Notes under the pieces: model-generated
What the model saw: the letters and a program-made list of their open reading frames with translations, nothing else
What the model was told of the DNA's origin: nothing
Database searches by the model: none
Assembly (NCBI GenBank): GCA_007125435.1
Contig: SLDF01000117.1
Coordinates: forward strand, 1-13,795
Direction of reading: 5' to 3'
From: Saprospiraceae bacterium
Lineage (GTDB): Bacteria > Bacteroidota > Bacteroidia > Chitinophagales > Saprospiraceae
Length of the DNA: 13,795 bases
Position numbers and translations under genes: made by a program
Part shown: one piece after another, positions 1 to 6,986 of the stretch
Numbering within the stretch: position 1 is the stretch's first letter
How the letters are laid out: every line of letters starts with the position of its first letter

Positions 1-50
1 CTCACGCTATTTTGATTTCTTTATTTGTGTTCGTGAATCTCCTTCGTCGA

Positions 51-94
51 TTTAAAGCCGTAATAGAAACCGCTAATGCATAATGCGGGTTCAA
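51..94 (+). repeat. Solo copy of dispersed palindromic repeat (copy C)
   Basis: This 44-base segment matches the reverse complement of 12148-12188: both contain AAGCCGTAATAG, then CTAATGCATAAT, then CGGGTTCAA. It also shares GCATAATGCGGGTT with 12308-12321. The two halves form an imperfect inverted repeat (AAGCCGTAATAG against the complement of GCATAATGCGGGTT). The inner side may continue to the left edge of the window, so I cannot tell whether a full element is present. Confidence 0.7.
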
Positions 95-168
95 TACCTG
101 CTGATCAACTCAAATCTCTATCCGATGAAATGGAGGGGGAAAGATGGGGATGGAGGCGATTTTTATTT

Positions 169-176
169 TATTTTTG
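169..176 (+). promoter_or_regulatory. Candidate Bacteroidota -7 box for dapD
   Basis: TATTTTTG matches the Bacteroidota housekeeping -7 consensus TAnnTTTG exactly. It lies 17 bases before the chosen dapD ATG, giving a leader of roughly 10 nt, similar to the DUF3109 gene in this window. No good TTTG -33 box is visible about 19 bases upstream, so this is only a candidate. If real, it excludes the longer dapD start at 83. Confidence 0.45.
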
Positions 177-193
177 CACAAAATGAAGAGAAC

Positions 194-1012
194 ATGAATG
201 ATAAAATCAGAGATCTAATAGAGGCGGCCTGGGAGGACAGATCGCTGCTGAATGACGGGCCGACGAAGGCTGCTGTGCTAGATGCTGTGGCGCAACTGGA
301 TAAGGGTGTGCTGCGTGTGGCTGAGCCTGTAGATGGTAGCTGGCAGGTCAATGAATGGGTGAAGAAGGCTGTGATTCTTTATTTTCCGATAGCCAAAATG
401 GAGACGATCGAGGTGGGGCCTTTTGAGTTTCACGATAAGATACCGCTGAAGAAGGACTATGCGAATCAGGGTGTAAGGGTGGTGCCCCATGCCATCGCGC
501 GGTATGGTGCTTATCTGGAAAAAGGGGTGATCATGATGCCGTCGTATGTCAATATCGGTGCTTATGTGGGTAGTGGCTCGATGGTAGATACTTGGGCGAC
601 TGTGGGCTCTTGTGCGCAGATCGGTAGAAATGTGCACCTCTCCGGTGGTGTGGGCATCGGCGGTGTACTGGAGCCGGTGCAGGCGAGTCCGGTCATCATC
701 GAGGATGACTGCTTCATCGGGTCGAGATGCATCATCGTGGAAGGCGCCAAAGTGGAGAAGGAGGCTGTCATCGGCGCTAATGTCGTACTGACTAAATCTA
801 CCCATATCATCGATGTGAGTGGAGATGAACCGGTCACCTATAAGGGACTGGTACCCGCGCGATCGGTGGTCATACCGGGTACGTATCCCAAGACATTCGC
901 TGCAGGCACATATGGCGTGCCATGCGCACTAATCATAGGTAAACGCAAGGAAAGTACGGATAAGAAGGTCTCTCTCAATGACGCCCTGCGTACACACAAT
1001 CTGGCGGTATAA
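194..1012 (+). CDS. dapD: 2,3,4,5-tetrahydropyridine-2,6-dicarboxylate N-succinyltransferase (DapD)
   Basis: Cytoplasmic enzyme of the succinylase branch of the diaminopimelate/lysine pathway. It transfers succinyl from succinyl-CoA to tetrahydrodipicolinate, supplying lysine and peptidoglycan cross-link precursors. The start at 194 gives 272 aa, the usual family length, and begins MNDKIRDLIEAAWEDRSLL like other DapD proteins. An in-frame ATG at 83 would add 37 residues with no family counterpart, and it lies inside a dispersed repeat, so I reject it. A helical N-terminal domain (about 1-100) precedes a left-handed beta-helix of hexapeptide repeats (about 105-230). The near-invariant MVDTWATVGS (about 130-139) and LSGGVGIGGVLEP (about 149-161) are present. 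A TATTTTTG box at 169-176 fits a short leader to this start. An SGNH hydrolase gene follows 11 bases after the stop. Identification is secure. Confidence 0.96.
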   Translation: MNDKIRDLIEAAWEDRSLLNDGPTKAAVLDAVAQLDKGVLRVAEPVDGSWQVNEWVKKAVILYFPIAKMETIEVGPFEFHDKIPLKKDYANQGVRVVPHAIARYGAYLEKGVIMMPSYVNIGAYVGSGSMVDTWATVGSCAQIGRNVHLSGGVGIGGVLEPVQASPVIIEDDCFIGSRCIIVEGAKVEKEAVIGANVVLTKSTHIIDVSGDEPVTYKGLVPARSVVIPGTYPKTFAAGTYGVPCALIIGKRKESTDKKVSLNDALRTHNLAV

Positions 1013-1023
1013 AATATTATGAT

Positions 1024-2562
1024 ATGTCCAATCCGGGGAGGACGGTAGCGTATTTGTTGATGACTTTTGCTGTGATCGGTGGCATCATGCTGGTGTGGCC
1101 GTCAGAGGGAGTAAGGGTCACGGATGACTTCGTGCTGGATTTTCCCGATTGGGATGGATTCTGGGCCGAAGATAAGCCTCAGCGCCGTGTCGCCCTGCAG
1201 GAACTTTTTGATATATACAGCTTGAAAATCGACTCTACTGCCATAAGAGATTCTATAAAGCGTGCGAAAATAGCACACCAACAGGAGATGAAGTGGATCC
1301 AATTCGCAGACTCTACGATGTCGGCATGTGCTAACTTCTTCGAGGCAGTTAATGCCGGGGCGCAGCGTCAACGCATGATGCGTATCATGCACTATGGGGA
1401 TTCGCAGATAGAGGGCGATCGCATCACGGGCTATCTGCGTCATCAATTGCAGGGCGCTTATGGGGGGCAGGGGAGTGGATGGCTCTCTCTGGTAGAGGTC
1501 ATACCGACACCGGTGATGGACTATACATCTTCTGATAACTGGTATAGGTATACGGCCTATGGCAGACCACAATCCATCCATACGAGATATGGCATGCTAG
1601 CGGGCTTTCATCGCTTCATACCAGAGGAAGATACGGTCATAGTGGATAACCTCAGAGAGGACGGCGTCGACACTATAGATGTTGCTGCGGACCAAGGCAA
1701 TGAAGAAGTAGTCACTACAGTAGAAGATGGTGCAATAGCTGAGCAAGACACGGTAAGGGCCTGGGTAGAGCTGAAGCCCAAAGGCGGTATATATGGCCGC
1801 ACCCAGAAATTCTCAAGAATACGTATGGCCTATGGTAATATCAGGTCTTTAGTGGCGTATAAGCTCTATCTGGATGGTGAGCTGTACCAGGCTGACTCGC
1901 TGAGAGATGTGGCATTCTACAATGAATTGGTGATAGATGTAGAAGATGCGCCGGGGGTGATACGCTTCGAGTTTGAAGGCGTGGATAGCCCTGACTTTTA
2001 TGGCATAAGTCTGGAGCCACTATCCGGCTTGGTGGTAGATAATATACCTTTGCGCGGGAGCTCGGGTACTTTTTTTAACAAGATCGACCGCTTGCAGCTC
2101 AAGGAGCAGTATGACAGGGAAAATGTGGGGTTGTTCATATTGCAATTTGGGGGCAATAGCGTGCCCTATATCGACGATGAGAAGCGGGCGGAAGACTTTG
2201 GCAGGTGGTTCGGTGCTCAGATAAGGACATTGCGGCAGTTGAATCCCGAGTCATCATTTATTGTCATAGGGCCATCGGATATGTCCATTAAGGATAAAGA
2301 CAAGTTCGTGACTTATCCAATGCTAGCAAGCATTAGAGATGCATTGCAAAAGGCTTCGTTTGAGGCCGGTGCAGCGTATTGGGACTTATTCGAGGCGATG
2401 GGAGGTCCGGGCTCTATGCCCCAGTGGGTGAATGTAGAACCGGCATTGGCCAGTACAGACCATATCCATTTTACGCCAAAAGGGGCTAAGGTGGTATCTG
2501 AGTGGTTTTATGAAGCCCTTATGAAGGCTTTTGATGATTACAGAGGAGTAGCGAAGCAATAA
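1024..2562 (+). CDS. Membrane-anchored SGNH/GDSL-family hydrolase
   Basis: A 512-aa protein with an N-terminal hydrophobic segment (about 8-25), probably a membrane anchor or uncleaved signal, placing the enzyme outside the cytoplasmic membrane. SGNH hallmarks are visible: block I GDSQ with nucleophile Ser127, a GGN motif with Asn378, and a C-terminal DHIH with Asp479 and His482. GPSDM at 416-420 sits where a conserved core strand is expected. About 200 residues separate block I from GGN. That is more than a minimal SGNH core and probably includes an inserted beta-rich domain (about 205-340). Known relatives are esterases acting on O-acetylated glycans or peptidoglycan. The substrate here is not shown, although being downstream of dapD makes a wall-related role plausible. 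The start lies 11 bases after dapD, with no promoter seen between them. Confidence 0.85.
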   Translation: MSNPGRTVAYLLMTFAVIGGIMLVWPSEGVRVTDDFVLDFPDWDGFWAEDKPQRRVALQELFDIYSLKIDSTAIRDSIKRAKIAHQQEMKWIQFADSTMSACANFFEAVNAGAQRQRMMRIMHYGDSQIEGDRITGYLRHQLQGAYGGQGSGWLSLVEVIPTPVMDYTSSDNWYRYTAYGRPQSIHTRYGMLAGFHRFIPEEDTVIVDNLREDGVDTIDVAADQGNEEVVTTVEDGAIAEQDTVRAWVELKPKGGIYGRTQKFSRIRMAYGNIRSLVAYKLYLDGELYQADSLRDVAFYNELVIDVEDAPGVIRFEFEGVDSPDFYGISLEPLSGLVVDNIPLRGSSGTFFNKIDRLQLKEQYDRENVGLFILQFGGNSVPYIDDEKRAEDFGRWFGAQIRTLRQLNPESSFIVIGPSDMSIKDKDKFVTYPMLASIRDALQKASFEAGAAYWDLFEAMGGPGSMPQWVNVEPALASTDHIHFTPKGAKVVSEWFYEALMKAFDDYRGVAKQ

Positions 2563-2567
2563 CAGAC

Positions 2568-2612
2568 TTTGAACCCTCATTGCGAATTTTCAATGCATAA
2601 TTCGGATTGAAA
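2568..2612 (+). repeat. Solo copy of dispersed palindromic repeat (copy B)
   Basis: This 45-base segment aligns with 12281-12324. Shared blocks are AACCCTCATT, CGAATTT, GCATAAT and CGG.TT. It forms an imperfect hairpin, with TTTGAACCCTCATT facing AATTCGGATTGAAA. It begins 6 bases after the SGNH hydrolase stop codon. No T-tract follows, so it is not a classical terminator, but it could still protect or process the 3' end of the dapD-SGNH transcript. Confidence 0.7.
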
Positions 2613-2667
2613 AAGAGATCGATTAGCAGATAATACTGGCTGTCGTGCCAATAAAGCGGGCTCAAAT

Positions 2668-2676
2668 TAGGTTTTG
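2668..2676 (+). promoter_or_regulatory. Weak -7-like box upstream of small secreted protein gene
   Basis: TAGGTTTTG differs from TAnnTTTG only by one extra base between TA and TTTG. It lies 15 bases before the ATG at 2691 and 48 bases before the preferred ATG at 2724. There is no clear -33 element. Confidence 0.25.
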
Positions 2677-2723
2677 TATAAAGCGATCTCATGAATGAAT
2701 ATTTGAAAACAAGGAAGATCTTT

Positions 2724-3185
2724 ATGAAAAACATACAACTGATAATTCTAGGACTCATGTGGATGACAACGGCCGGTGCTCAGCAAGTCGAGTACAAGTG
2801 GAAGATGTATGAGTTTTCTGTTGTCGTAGACGCCGAGATGGTCGTCATCAACAATGATGCCGAGTCATTGATCATAGCCGGAGATGGGATAGAGATAGGC
2901 ATATATGATTTTGTGGACAGACGGAGTCAGGGTCAGTCTCTAGAAGAATTCGCTATATTTTTGAGACGGTTGTTCAGGCTGGAGGATCCTGACCCTATTT
3001 ATCCGATGGACACCGGTCATCTGAAGGGCTTCGTTGCCGGTGGTTACAAGGATTTTAGTCGAATTGTCATATTTGCCTTCGATACAGATCAGGGTCGGTT
3101 TTTCTCGACAGCCACATTTGATGAAGATGATCTGGATGCGGAAGAGGAAGCGTTAAAAGTTTTAAAGCAGATAAGAGCAGAGTGA
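2724..3185 (+). CDS. Small secreted protein of unknown function
   Basis: I do not recognise a family. From the ATG at 2724 the product is 153 aa, starting with a signal peptide (MKNIQLIILGLMWMTTAGA, cleavage before QQVEYK). An in-frame ATG at 2691 would put 11 extra residues in front of this signal. The AAGGA stretch just upstream of 2724 also favours the shorter form. The mature part is acidic and alternates hydrophobic strands with Asp/Glu-rich turns. Its C-terminal half (GFVAGGYKDFSRIVIFAFDT, an acidic loop, then a helix ending ALKVLKQIRAE) suggests one small alpha/beta domain, perhaps of the PsbP/DcrB sort, but that is a guess. It is probably periplasmic. The gene converges on the barrel gene with 7 bases between the stops and no visible terminator. 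Confidence 0.7.
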   Translation: MKNIQLIILGLMWMTTAGAQQVEYKWKMYEFSVVVDAEMVVINNDAESLIIAGDGIEIGIYDFVDRRSQGQSLEEFAIFLRRLFRLEDPDPIYPMDTGHLKGFVAGGYKDFSRIVIFAFDTDQGRFFSTATFDEDDLDAEEEALKVLKQIRAE

Positions 3186-3192
3186 CAGAAGA

Positions 3193-4509
3193 TCATGCTT
3201 TTGGCTGTTCTCTTTTGGGGAAGAGAATGACATTGAGACCCAGATTTAAAGACAGACCACGTACTTTACTAATATTAAAATTGGGCTGCATAAAGTCAGT
3301 CAGCAGGAAGAATTGAGCGCCATTGACTCTGGCCTGAAAGCCGGCGCCCACACCCCATAGCCGTCCATTGAAGGTGTTGATATTGACCATGCCGTGAAGG
3401 TGTTTCCAGGGCACATACAAGTATCTTAGACTGGAGTTAATGTATTGGAGATCTCCCCAGCGATTAAAGCTATTGATAAAGCTGAACTGATGCCTCGGTG
3501 TCCATTCGTAGTGGGCGGCCAGAAAGGCTGTAAATGGTCTAGACCGGGAATAGGCCTCACCAGGATTAGTCATAAAGTCGAGGGATTGAATAAGGCTGTC
3601 AATAATATCTGCACTGTTTATGTTAAAATTGTCGGCAGTTACATCTATACCGCGGTAATCAAAGGTGCCTCTAGATATGGTGTTTTCTAGCCCATAGCTA
3701 TATCGCATACTGCCTAAGCCCAGTATAGAGGCGCTTATGGACAATCGGTCGTTGTATTGATAAGCCACACCCAGGTCAAACTGGTATCCCGGATTGAGAA
3801 AGGGAAGTTCCTCTCTGAGCTCAATGGTTTCATCGTTGACGAAGTCGGATGATCTGATCGAGACATCGCTATCGAGTCTCCATTCATCTTCACCCAGATA
3901 GGCCCATACGTTGTTGTCAGAGGATCGCATCTGGTAGTGAATGAATCCATTAAAGAAATAGGCCCTCATGCCCACACTCCATTGGTCATTGATCTGATAT
4001 TGTAAACCGCTATGGATGCCAAATGTCTGTGCAAATTCAAATCCAAAGCCTCCAAAATTCACTTCTTTATTCAGAATATCTTCTTGATTATTACCCCTCA
4101 ATATACGCAGCAGGTTTACAGGCACCTGTGTATATGCATGGTGATTGATCTGACCGCCAAAGCTGAGCTGCATATTGGGGGTAAGGTTGAAAGCTGTATA
4201 CAAGACATTGATGTCATTTCTTAAGTGGATGATGTCATTTGATCTGACCTGATTGATGAGGTTGTCCAGATTTTCGCTGACATCAGAGCCTTCTGCCAGA
4301 GCTTCGAATGCTGAAAATCCTGTCGAATAGGCACTAGAGCCTGTCTGGCCCAGACCTACCGATAGTCTCATATCGCTTTTGATGGCGGGATTATAAAGGC
4401 CGGATTGAGCTATACTGTGCAACCCGTAAAGCGCTGCATCAAACTGTGCCATAGCAAGGCTAGTAAAACATAAGAAGCAGATTACAGATGCAAAGAATGA
4501 TTTTTTCAT
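3193..4509 (-). CDS. DUF5723-like outer-membrane beta-barrel protein
   Basis: A 438-aa protein with a cleavable signal peptide (about 1-21, cleavage after AMA). It then shows the N-terminal pattern of Bacteroidota DUF5723 and related barrels: an opening with NPAI (the barrel-entry NPA motif), followed by many amphipathic strands such as QLSFGGQINHHAY, WSVGMRAYFF and RLSISASILGLG. The last strand region, LSLNLGLNVILF, is followed by a short basic tail. The FadL/PorV-like NPA opening suggests an integral outer-membrane protein; transport or structural function is unknown. Its ATG overlaps the stop of the upstream lipoprotein gene by 4 bases (ATGA), so translation of the two is probably coupled and the products may form a complex. 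The family call is from sequence pattern only. No T9SS C-terminal sorting domain is seen. Confidence 0.75.
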   Translation of the reverse strand: MKKSFFASVICFLCFTSLAMAQFDAALYGLHSIAQSGLYNPAIKSDMRLSVGLGQTGSSAYSTGFSAFEALAEGSDVSENLDNLINQVRSNDIIHLRNDINVLYTAFNLTPNMQLSFGGQINHHAYTQVPVNLLRILRGNNQEDILNKEVNFGGFGFEFAQTFGIHSGLQYQINDQWSVGMRAYFFNGFIHYQMRSSDNNVWAYLGEDEWRLDSDVSIRSSDFVNDETIELREELPFLNPGYQFDLGVAYQYNDRLSISASILGLGSMRYSYGLENTISRGTFDYRGIDVTADNFNINSADIIDSLIQSLDFMTNPGEAYSRSRPFTAFLAAHYEWTPRHQFSFINSFNRWGDLQYINSSLRYLYVPWKHLHGMVNINTFNGRLWGVGAGFQARVNGAQFFLLTDFMQPNFNISKVRGLSLNLGLNVILFPKREQPKA

Positions 4510-6032
4510 TGGCCATCTAAACCTTGGATTAAGTCAGCCTGTGCACTGACTTGAGATTTGAAATAGTAATCATCAAACAACTGTATGGCCTTAGCATCAG
4601 GGGTAGAAATAAAAACACTGAGCTGAATGGCGTGGGTATTGATGATATTTTGAACGCTTTGGCTATCGAGTTTTACTTCATATTGGTAGTGATTAGGCGA
4701 GATCACACGGCCATTATCTTGTACGTCGGCTGCTTGCACGACAGGTAAATGAAGAGAATCTAGTCGAGCACCTTCCTTGTCATGGAAGAACAAATTGAGA
4801 CGGGCATCGAATGGAAAGCTGTTTTCATTCTTAAACCTAAATAACATTGATTCAATGGTCGTATTGGCGTCAAAATTAAAATCTAAATCCTCAAAGGATT
4901 GACGAATTGTGATGCCTTCTGCGCTAAAGTCAAGAGGTATTTTTACACCCATATCCACTTGAATGATATTGAACCGACTGGCAAAATTTAATAAGGCATC
5001 ATCCATGTCCGGATTCGAAATTAATTGTCCTGAAAACTGCAATACATCAGGTAGTGTAGAAAATAACTCAATGATATCAGAATTGTCCTTATCAAAGGTG
5101 AAGGTTATTACTTCAGGATCATCAATTGATGATGCACCTTTTAGGTCCAGAGGTGGTAATTGTATGTTTTTAACAGTCTGTCCGCTTATGGCTTTAAGCT
5201 CCGGCTCCAGACGAAAAGGCACGCCGATTGGGTTGGTGATGGTGACTTCGATTTGAGGATTGCTCAAGATCAGTTCACCTTCAATGTTTGAAAACAGGTC
5301 AATATCCAGCTCATATTCCCCATCATTGAAATCAAAAGTCCGATTGCCAAAGTAACCAATAGCTTTTCTGACCTTGATATCAGTAAAGTTCCAGTCAAAA
5401 TGTATGGTATCTCCGACATCTAGCCCCGGACTGCGCTTGATATAATACTCGTATCCAATTTCATTTTTATCATTGAAGTCTTCGATGTCAATGGTATATC
5501 CATCTACGTTGAATGCTCCGGACAAGCTATGAGCGGTGCGTTCAAACTCAAAAATGGCAGGCTCACCCTCTCGATTAGCATTGTATATGGTAAATACAAC
5601 GATAGACCCTACAGGTGTAGACGCGTCAAAACTAAAATTTAGCAATCCGGCATGAAACTGGATATGATCAATCCTGATATCCTCAAAGACATCTAATTGG
5701 TACAACTTATTAAACGGATCATCACCGACTGCTGCACTTTCTTCGCTGAGCTCCTGATTGGGGATGATATCGAAGTACTCTGCGGCACTCTGGAGCACGA
5801 CTGAGTCTTCGCGATACACCAAGTCAATTGAGCCATCCGCATTGGTGTTGATGAAATCGCCTAATAGGCTGATGTCGTTAATGGTGAAGTGGGCGTTGAG
5901 AAGTGGTAATACCCATGACGAAGACAATGGTTCCCTCCATTTATCCAGATCAAGGTCGTTTTTGTAGCATGATGTGTAGATCATCAATACCAATACTAAA
6001 ACCAGAAGAGCTATGTAATGCACTTTCTTCAT
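4506..6032 (-). CDS. Uncharacterised outer-envelope lipoprotein, partner of barrel gene
   Basis: A 508-aa protein with a type II signal peptide: MKK, a Leu/Val-rich core, and a lipobox-like IYTSC with the lipidated Cys at residue 22. The mature part begins YKNDLDLDKWREPLSSSW, followed by VLPLLNAHFTINDI. It appears all-beta, with several repeats of a hydrophobic strand followed by an Asp/Asn-rich turn. Phrases such as VTITNPIGVPFRLEPEL recall immunoglobulin-like or LEA14-like sandwich domains. No catalytic motif is visible. I do not recognise a named family. The gene is first in a two-gene unit and overlaps the downstream barrel gene by 4 bases, so the lipoprotein may act as an accessory or plug for that barrel (inference). 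Promoter-like boxes lie about 95-125 bases upstream. Confidence 0.8.
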   Translation of the reverse strand: MKKVHYIALLVLVLVLMIYTSCYKNDLDLDKWREPLSSSWVLPLLNAHFTINDISLLGDFINTNADGSIDLVYREDSVVLQSAAEYFDIIPNQELSEESAAVGDDPFNKLYQLDVFEDIRIDHIQFHAGLLNFSFDASTPVGSIVVFTIYNANREGEPAIFEFERTAHSLSGAFNVDGYTIDIEDFNDKNEIGYEYYIKRSPGLDVGDTIHFDWNFTDIKVRKAIGYFGNRTFDFNDGEYELDIDLFSNIEGELILSNPQIEVTITNPIGVPFRLEPELKAISGQTVKNIQLPPLDLKGASSIDDPEVITFTFDKDNSDIIELFSTLPDVLQFSGQLISNPDMDDALLNFASRFNIIQVDMGVKIPLDFSAEGITIRQSFEDLDFNFDANTTIESMLFRFKNENSFPFDARLNLFFHDKEGARLDSLHLPVVQAADVQDNGRVISPNHYQYEVKLDSQSVQNIINTHAIQLSVFISTPDAKAIQLFDDYYFKSQVSAQADLIQGLDGQ

Positions 6033-6070
6033 AAATATCGCAATAATAGATTGTCTCGCCTATAACGGAT

Positions 6071-6124
6071 TCCAGTATACTGGAGCCGCTTCTTTGTAAA
6101 TACTATTGTTAGAACGCAGAAGCG
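6071..6124. promoter_or_regulatory. Palindrome and inverted repeat in lipoprotein-gene leader
   Basis: A perfect 14-bp palindrome, TCCAGTATACTGGA, occupies 6071-6084. Directly beside it is an inverted repeat, CGCTTCT (6087-6093) with AGAAGCG (6118-6124), around a 24-base loop. Both lie between the candidate -7 box at 6126-6133 and the lipoprotein start, so they would fall in or just before the 5' leader. An operator or a leader RNA structure is possible; no regulator gene is in view. Confidence 0.4.
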
Positions 6125-6125
6125 A

Positions 6126-6155
6126 CAAAGTTAATTCTCATCTACCACAAAAATA
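6126..6155 (-). promoter_or_regulatory. Two candidate -7 boxes for the lipoprotein/barrel operon
   Basis: Read on the minus strand, 6126-6133 is TAACTTTG and 6148-6155 is TATTTTTG. Both match TAnnTTTG exactly. Neither has a TTTG -33 box at the usual spacing of about 19 bases: the TTTG within the second box lies only 14 bases from the first. A leader of about 85-115 nt would result. Which box is used cannot be decided from sequence. Confidence 0.45.
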
Positions 6156-6314
6156 CTATAAAATCAATAAGAAGTATAAAAATAACGATTTTTTATAAAC
6201 TGTAACCTTGTGACAACCAGCCTTTATACTGAGATCGACATGGCTATTAAATGACTATATAAAAAGGTTCCTATGCATATTTACAGTCAGACATCTTAGT
6301 TTATTAGTTGCTTT

Positions 6315-6430
6315 GGGCATCACCCTCCTCCTGTCGTCGTCGGGTCGCTATGCTACGCTGCTCACTATTCGTTCGGTCCTTCGGACTGCCTTCCTTCGGT
6401 CGGCACAGCTACGCAGCGCTGATGCACTCC
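6315..6430. repeat. GC-rich structured intergenic patch
   Basis: This patch is much more GC-rich than the AT-rich DNA on either side. It can fold as a long imperfect hairpin. GCATCA (6317-6322) pairs with TGATGC (6420-6425). Inside that, CGCTATGCTACGCTG can pair loosely with CAGCTACGCAGCG. Near the tip GTCC-TTC-GGAC (6376-6386) is a tight stem. TTCGG occurs three times between 6372 and 6399. No convincing reading frame covers it. Bacteroidota genomes often carry such GC-rich intergenic repeats with CCTTCGG loops (from memory), and 13515-13590 looks similar in style. It is downstream of the VanZ gene and could end that transcript. Confidence 0.5.
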
Positions 6431-6575
6431 GGTAGAACAAACCACATTTTGAAATAAACCTCATGCCGGCTAGAGTGTCTTATTTTTTGGTTGTGCAGTA
6501 TAGAAACAACCTAGAGCTACATGATTGAATATTATGTAAGCAAAAGCTCTGGCATTCCTTTTTTTTCAATCCGAC

Positions 6576-6971
6576 CTATGAGTCCTTATTTGAATTAGCC
6601 TTTGATAAAAGGACAGACGCCAATCCTCCGATAACAGCACCTGTAATATTAGCTCCAATGTCACCCCATTCAAAAGAGCGATAGCTCAAATACCCCTGAA
6701 TCATTTCTATAAAAATGCTGTAAAGTATACAGCCCAGGACAACAGTAATTAAGACTTTCTTTTTACTGTCAAAGTCGCTACTAAAAGCATACAGCGCCCA
6801 AAAAAATACAAGGGTAAAGTAAGCGACAAAATGAAGGATTTTATCACCCTTGACCGGTAAAAAAGACAAACCACTACCGATATTTATATTAATAGACAAG
6901 GGTATGACTGATGCCACAAGCACAACAATGGTCCAGGCTAATGCTAATATAAAAAGTACCGTTGAGTTCAA
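6576..6971 (-). CDS. VanZ-like family membrane protein
   Basis: A 131-aa polytopic membrane protein with about four hydrophobic segments (roughly 5-24, 46-64, 73-90 and 104-123). VanZ-family signatures are visible: KGDKILHF with His47, then E89..Q92, R98, D104 and N108 ahead of a Gly-rich last helix. Family members are small inner-membrane proteins. The founding member gives low-level teicoplanin resistance, but the biochemical role is generally unknown and resistance should not be assumed here. There is no ATG near the N-terminus. The only common start codon in reach is TTG at 6971-6969, giving MNSTVLFILALAWT, the expected N-terminal shape. The reading frame is the same as gcvH and opens five codons after its TAA, so the two genes are surely co-transcribed. 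Confidence 0.85.
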   Translation of the reverse strand: MNSTVLFILALAWTIVVLVASVIPLSININIGSGLSFLPVKGDKILHFVAYFTLVFFWALYAFSSDFDSKKKVLITVVLGCILYSIFIEMIQGYLSYRSFEWGDIGANITGAVIGGLASVLLSKANSNKDS

Positions 6972-6986
6972 TATTTTTCTGGCGAT

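Larger units (their letters stand above)
6033..6575. other. Gene-free interval between lipoprotein and VanZ genes
   Basis: This gap of 543 bases has no supportable gene on either strand. The right part (about 6440-6575) is plain AT-rich DNA downstream of the VanZ stop, with no clear hairpin-plus-T-tract terminator. The middle contains the GC-rich patch, and the left part contains the promoter-like boxes and palindromes of the minus-strand operon. No tRNA-like or CRISPR-like structure was seen. Confidence 0.7.

Noticed and set aside
83..193. N-terminal extension of DapD from the ATG at 83
   Set aside because: It has no counterpart in the family, includes part of a dispersed repeat, and a -7 box lies within it.
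278..805. A 175-codon minus-strand open frame opposite dapD
   Set aside because: It is antisense to a well-conserved enzyme, has a His/Arg-rich composition with no domain pattern, and follows from the codon bias of dapD.
1102..1581. A 159-codon minus-strand open frame opposite the SGNH hydrolase
   Set aside because: It lies opposite the catalytic Ser127 region of a recognisable gene and its product resembles no family.
3445..3690. An 81-codon plus-strand open frame opposite the barrel gene
   Set aside because: It is fully inside a convincing barrel gene and has no conserved features.
6315..6430. Integron attC site or tRNA gene in the GC-rich patch
   Set aside because: No attC core motifs, integrase, cloverleaf or T-loop sequence can be recognised.
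6555..6575. Minus-strand CGGATTGAAAAA near the VanZ stop, as another copy of the dispersed repeat
   Set aside because: It shares only about a dozen bases with the end of the copy at 2568-2612 and lacks the rest of the repeat, so chance is likely.
6576..6971. Antibiotic (teicoplanin) resistance gene
   Set aside because: VanZ-like proteins are widespread and mostly unrelated to resistance; the gene sits with gcvH and no other van genes are present.
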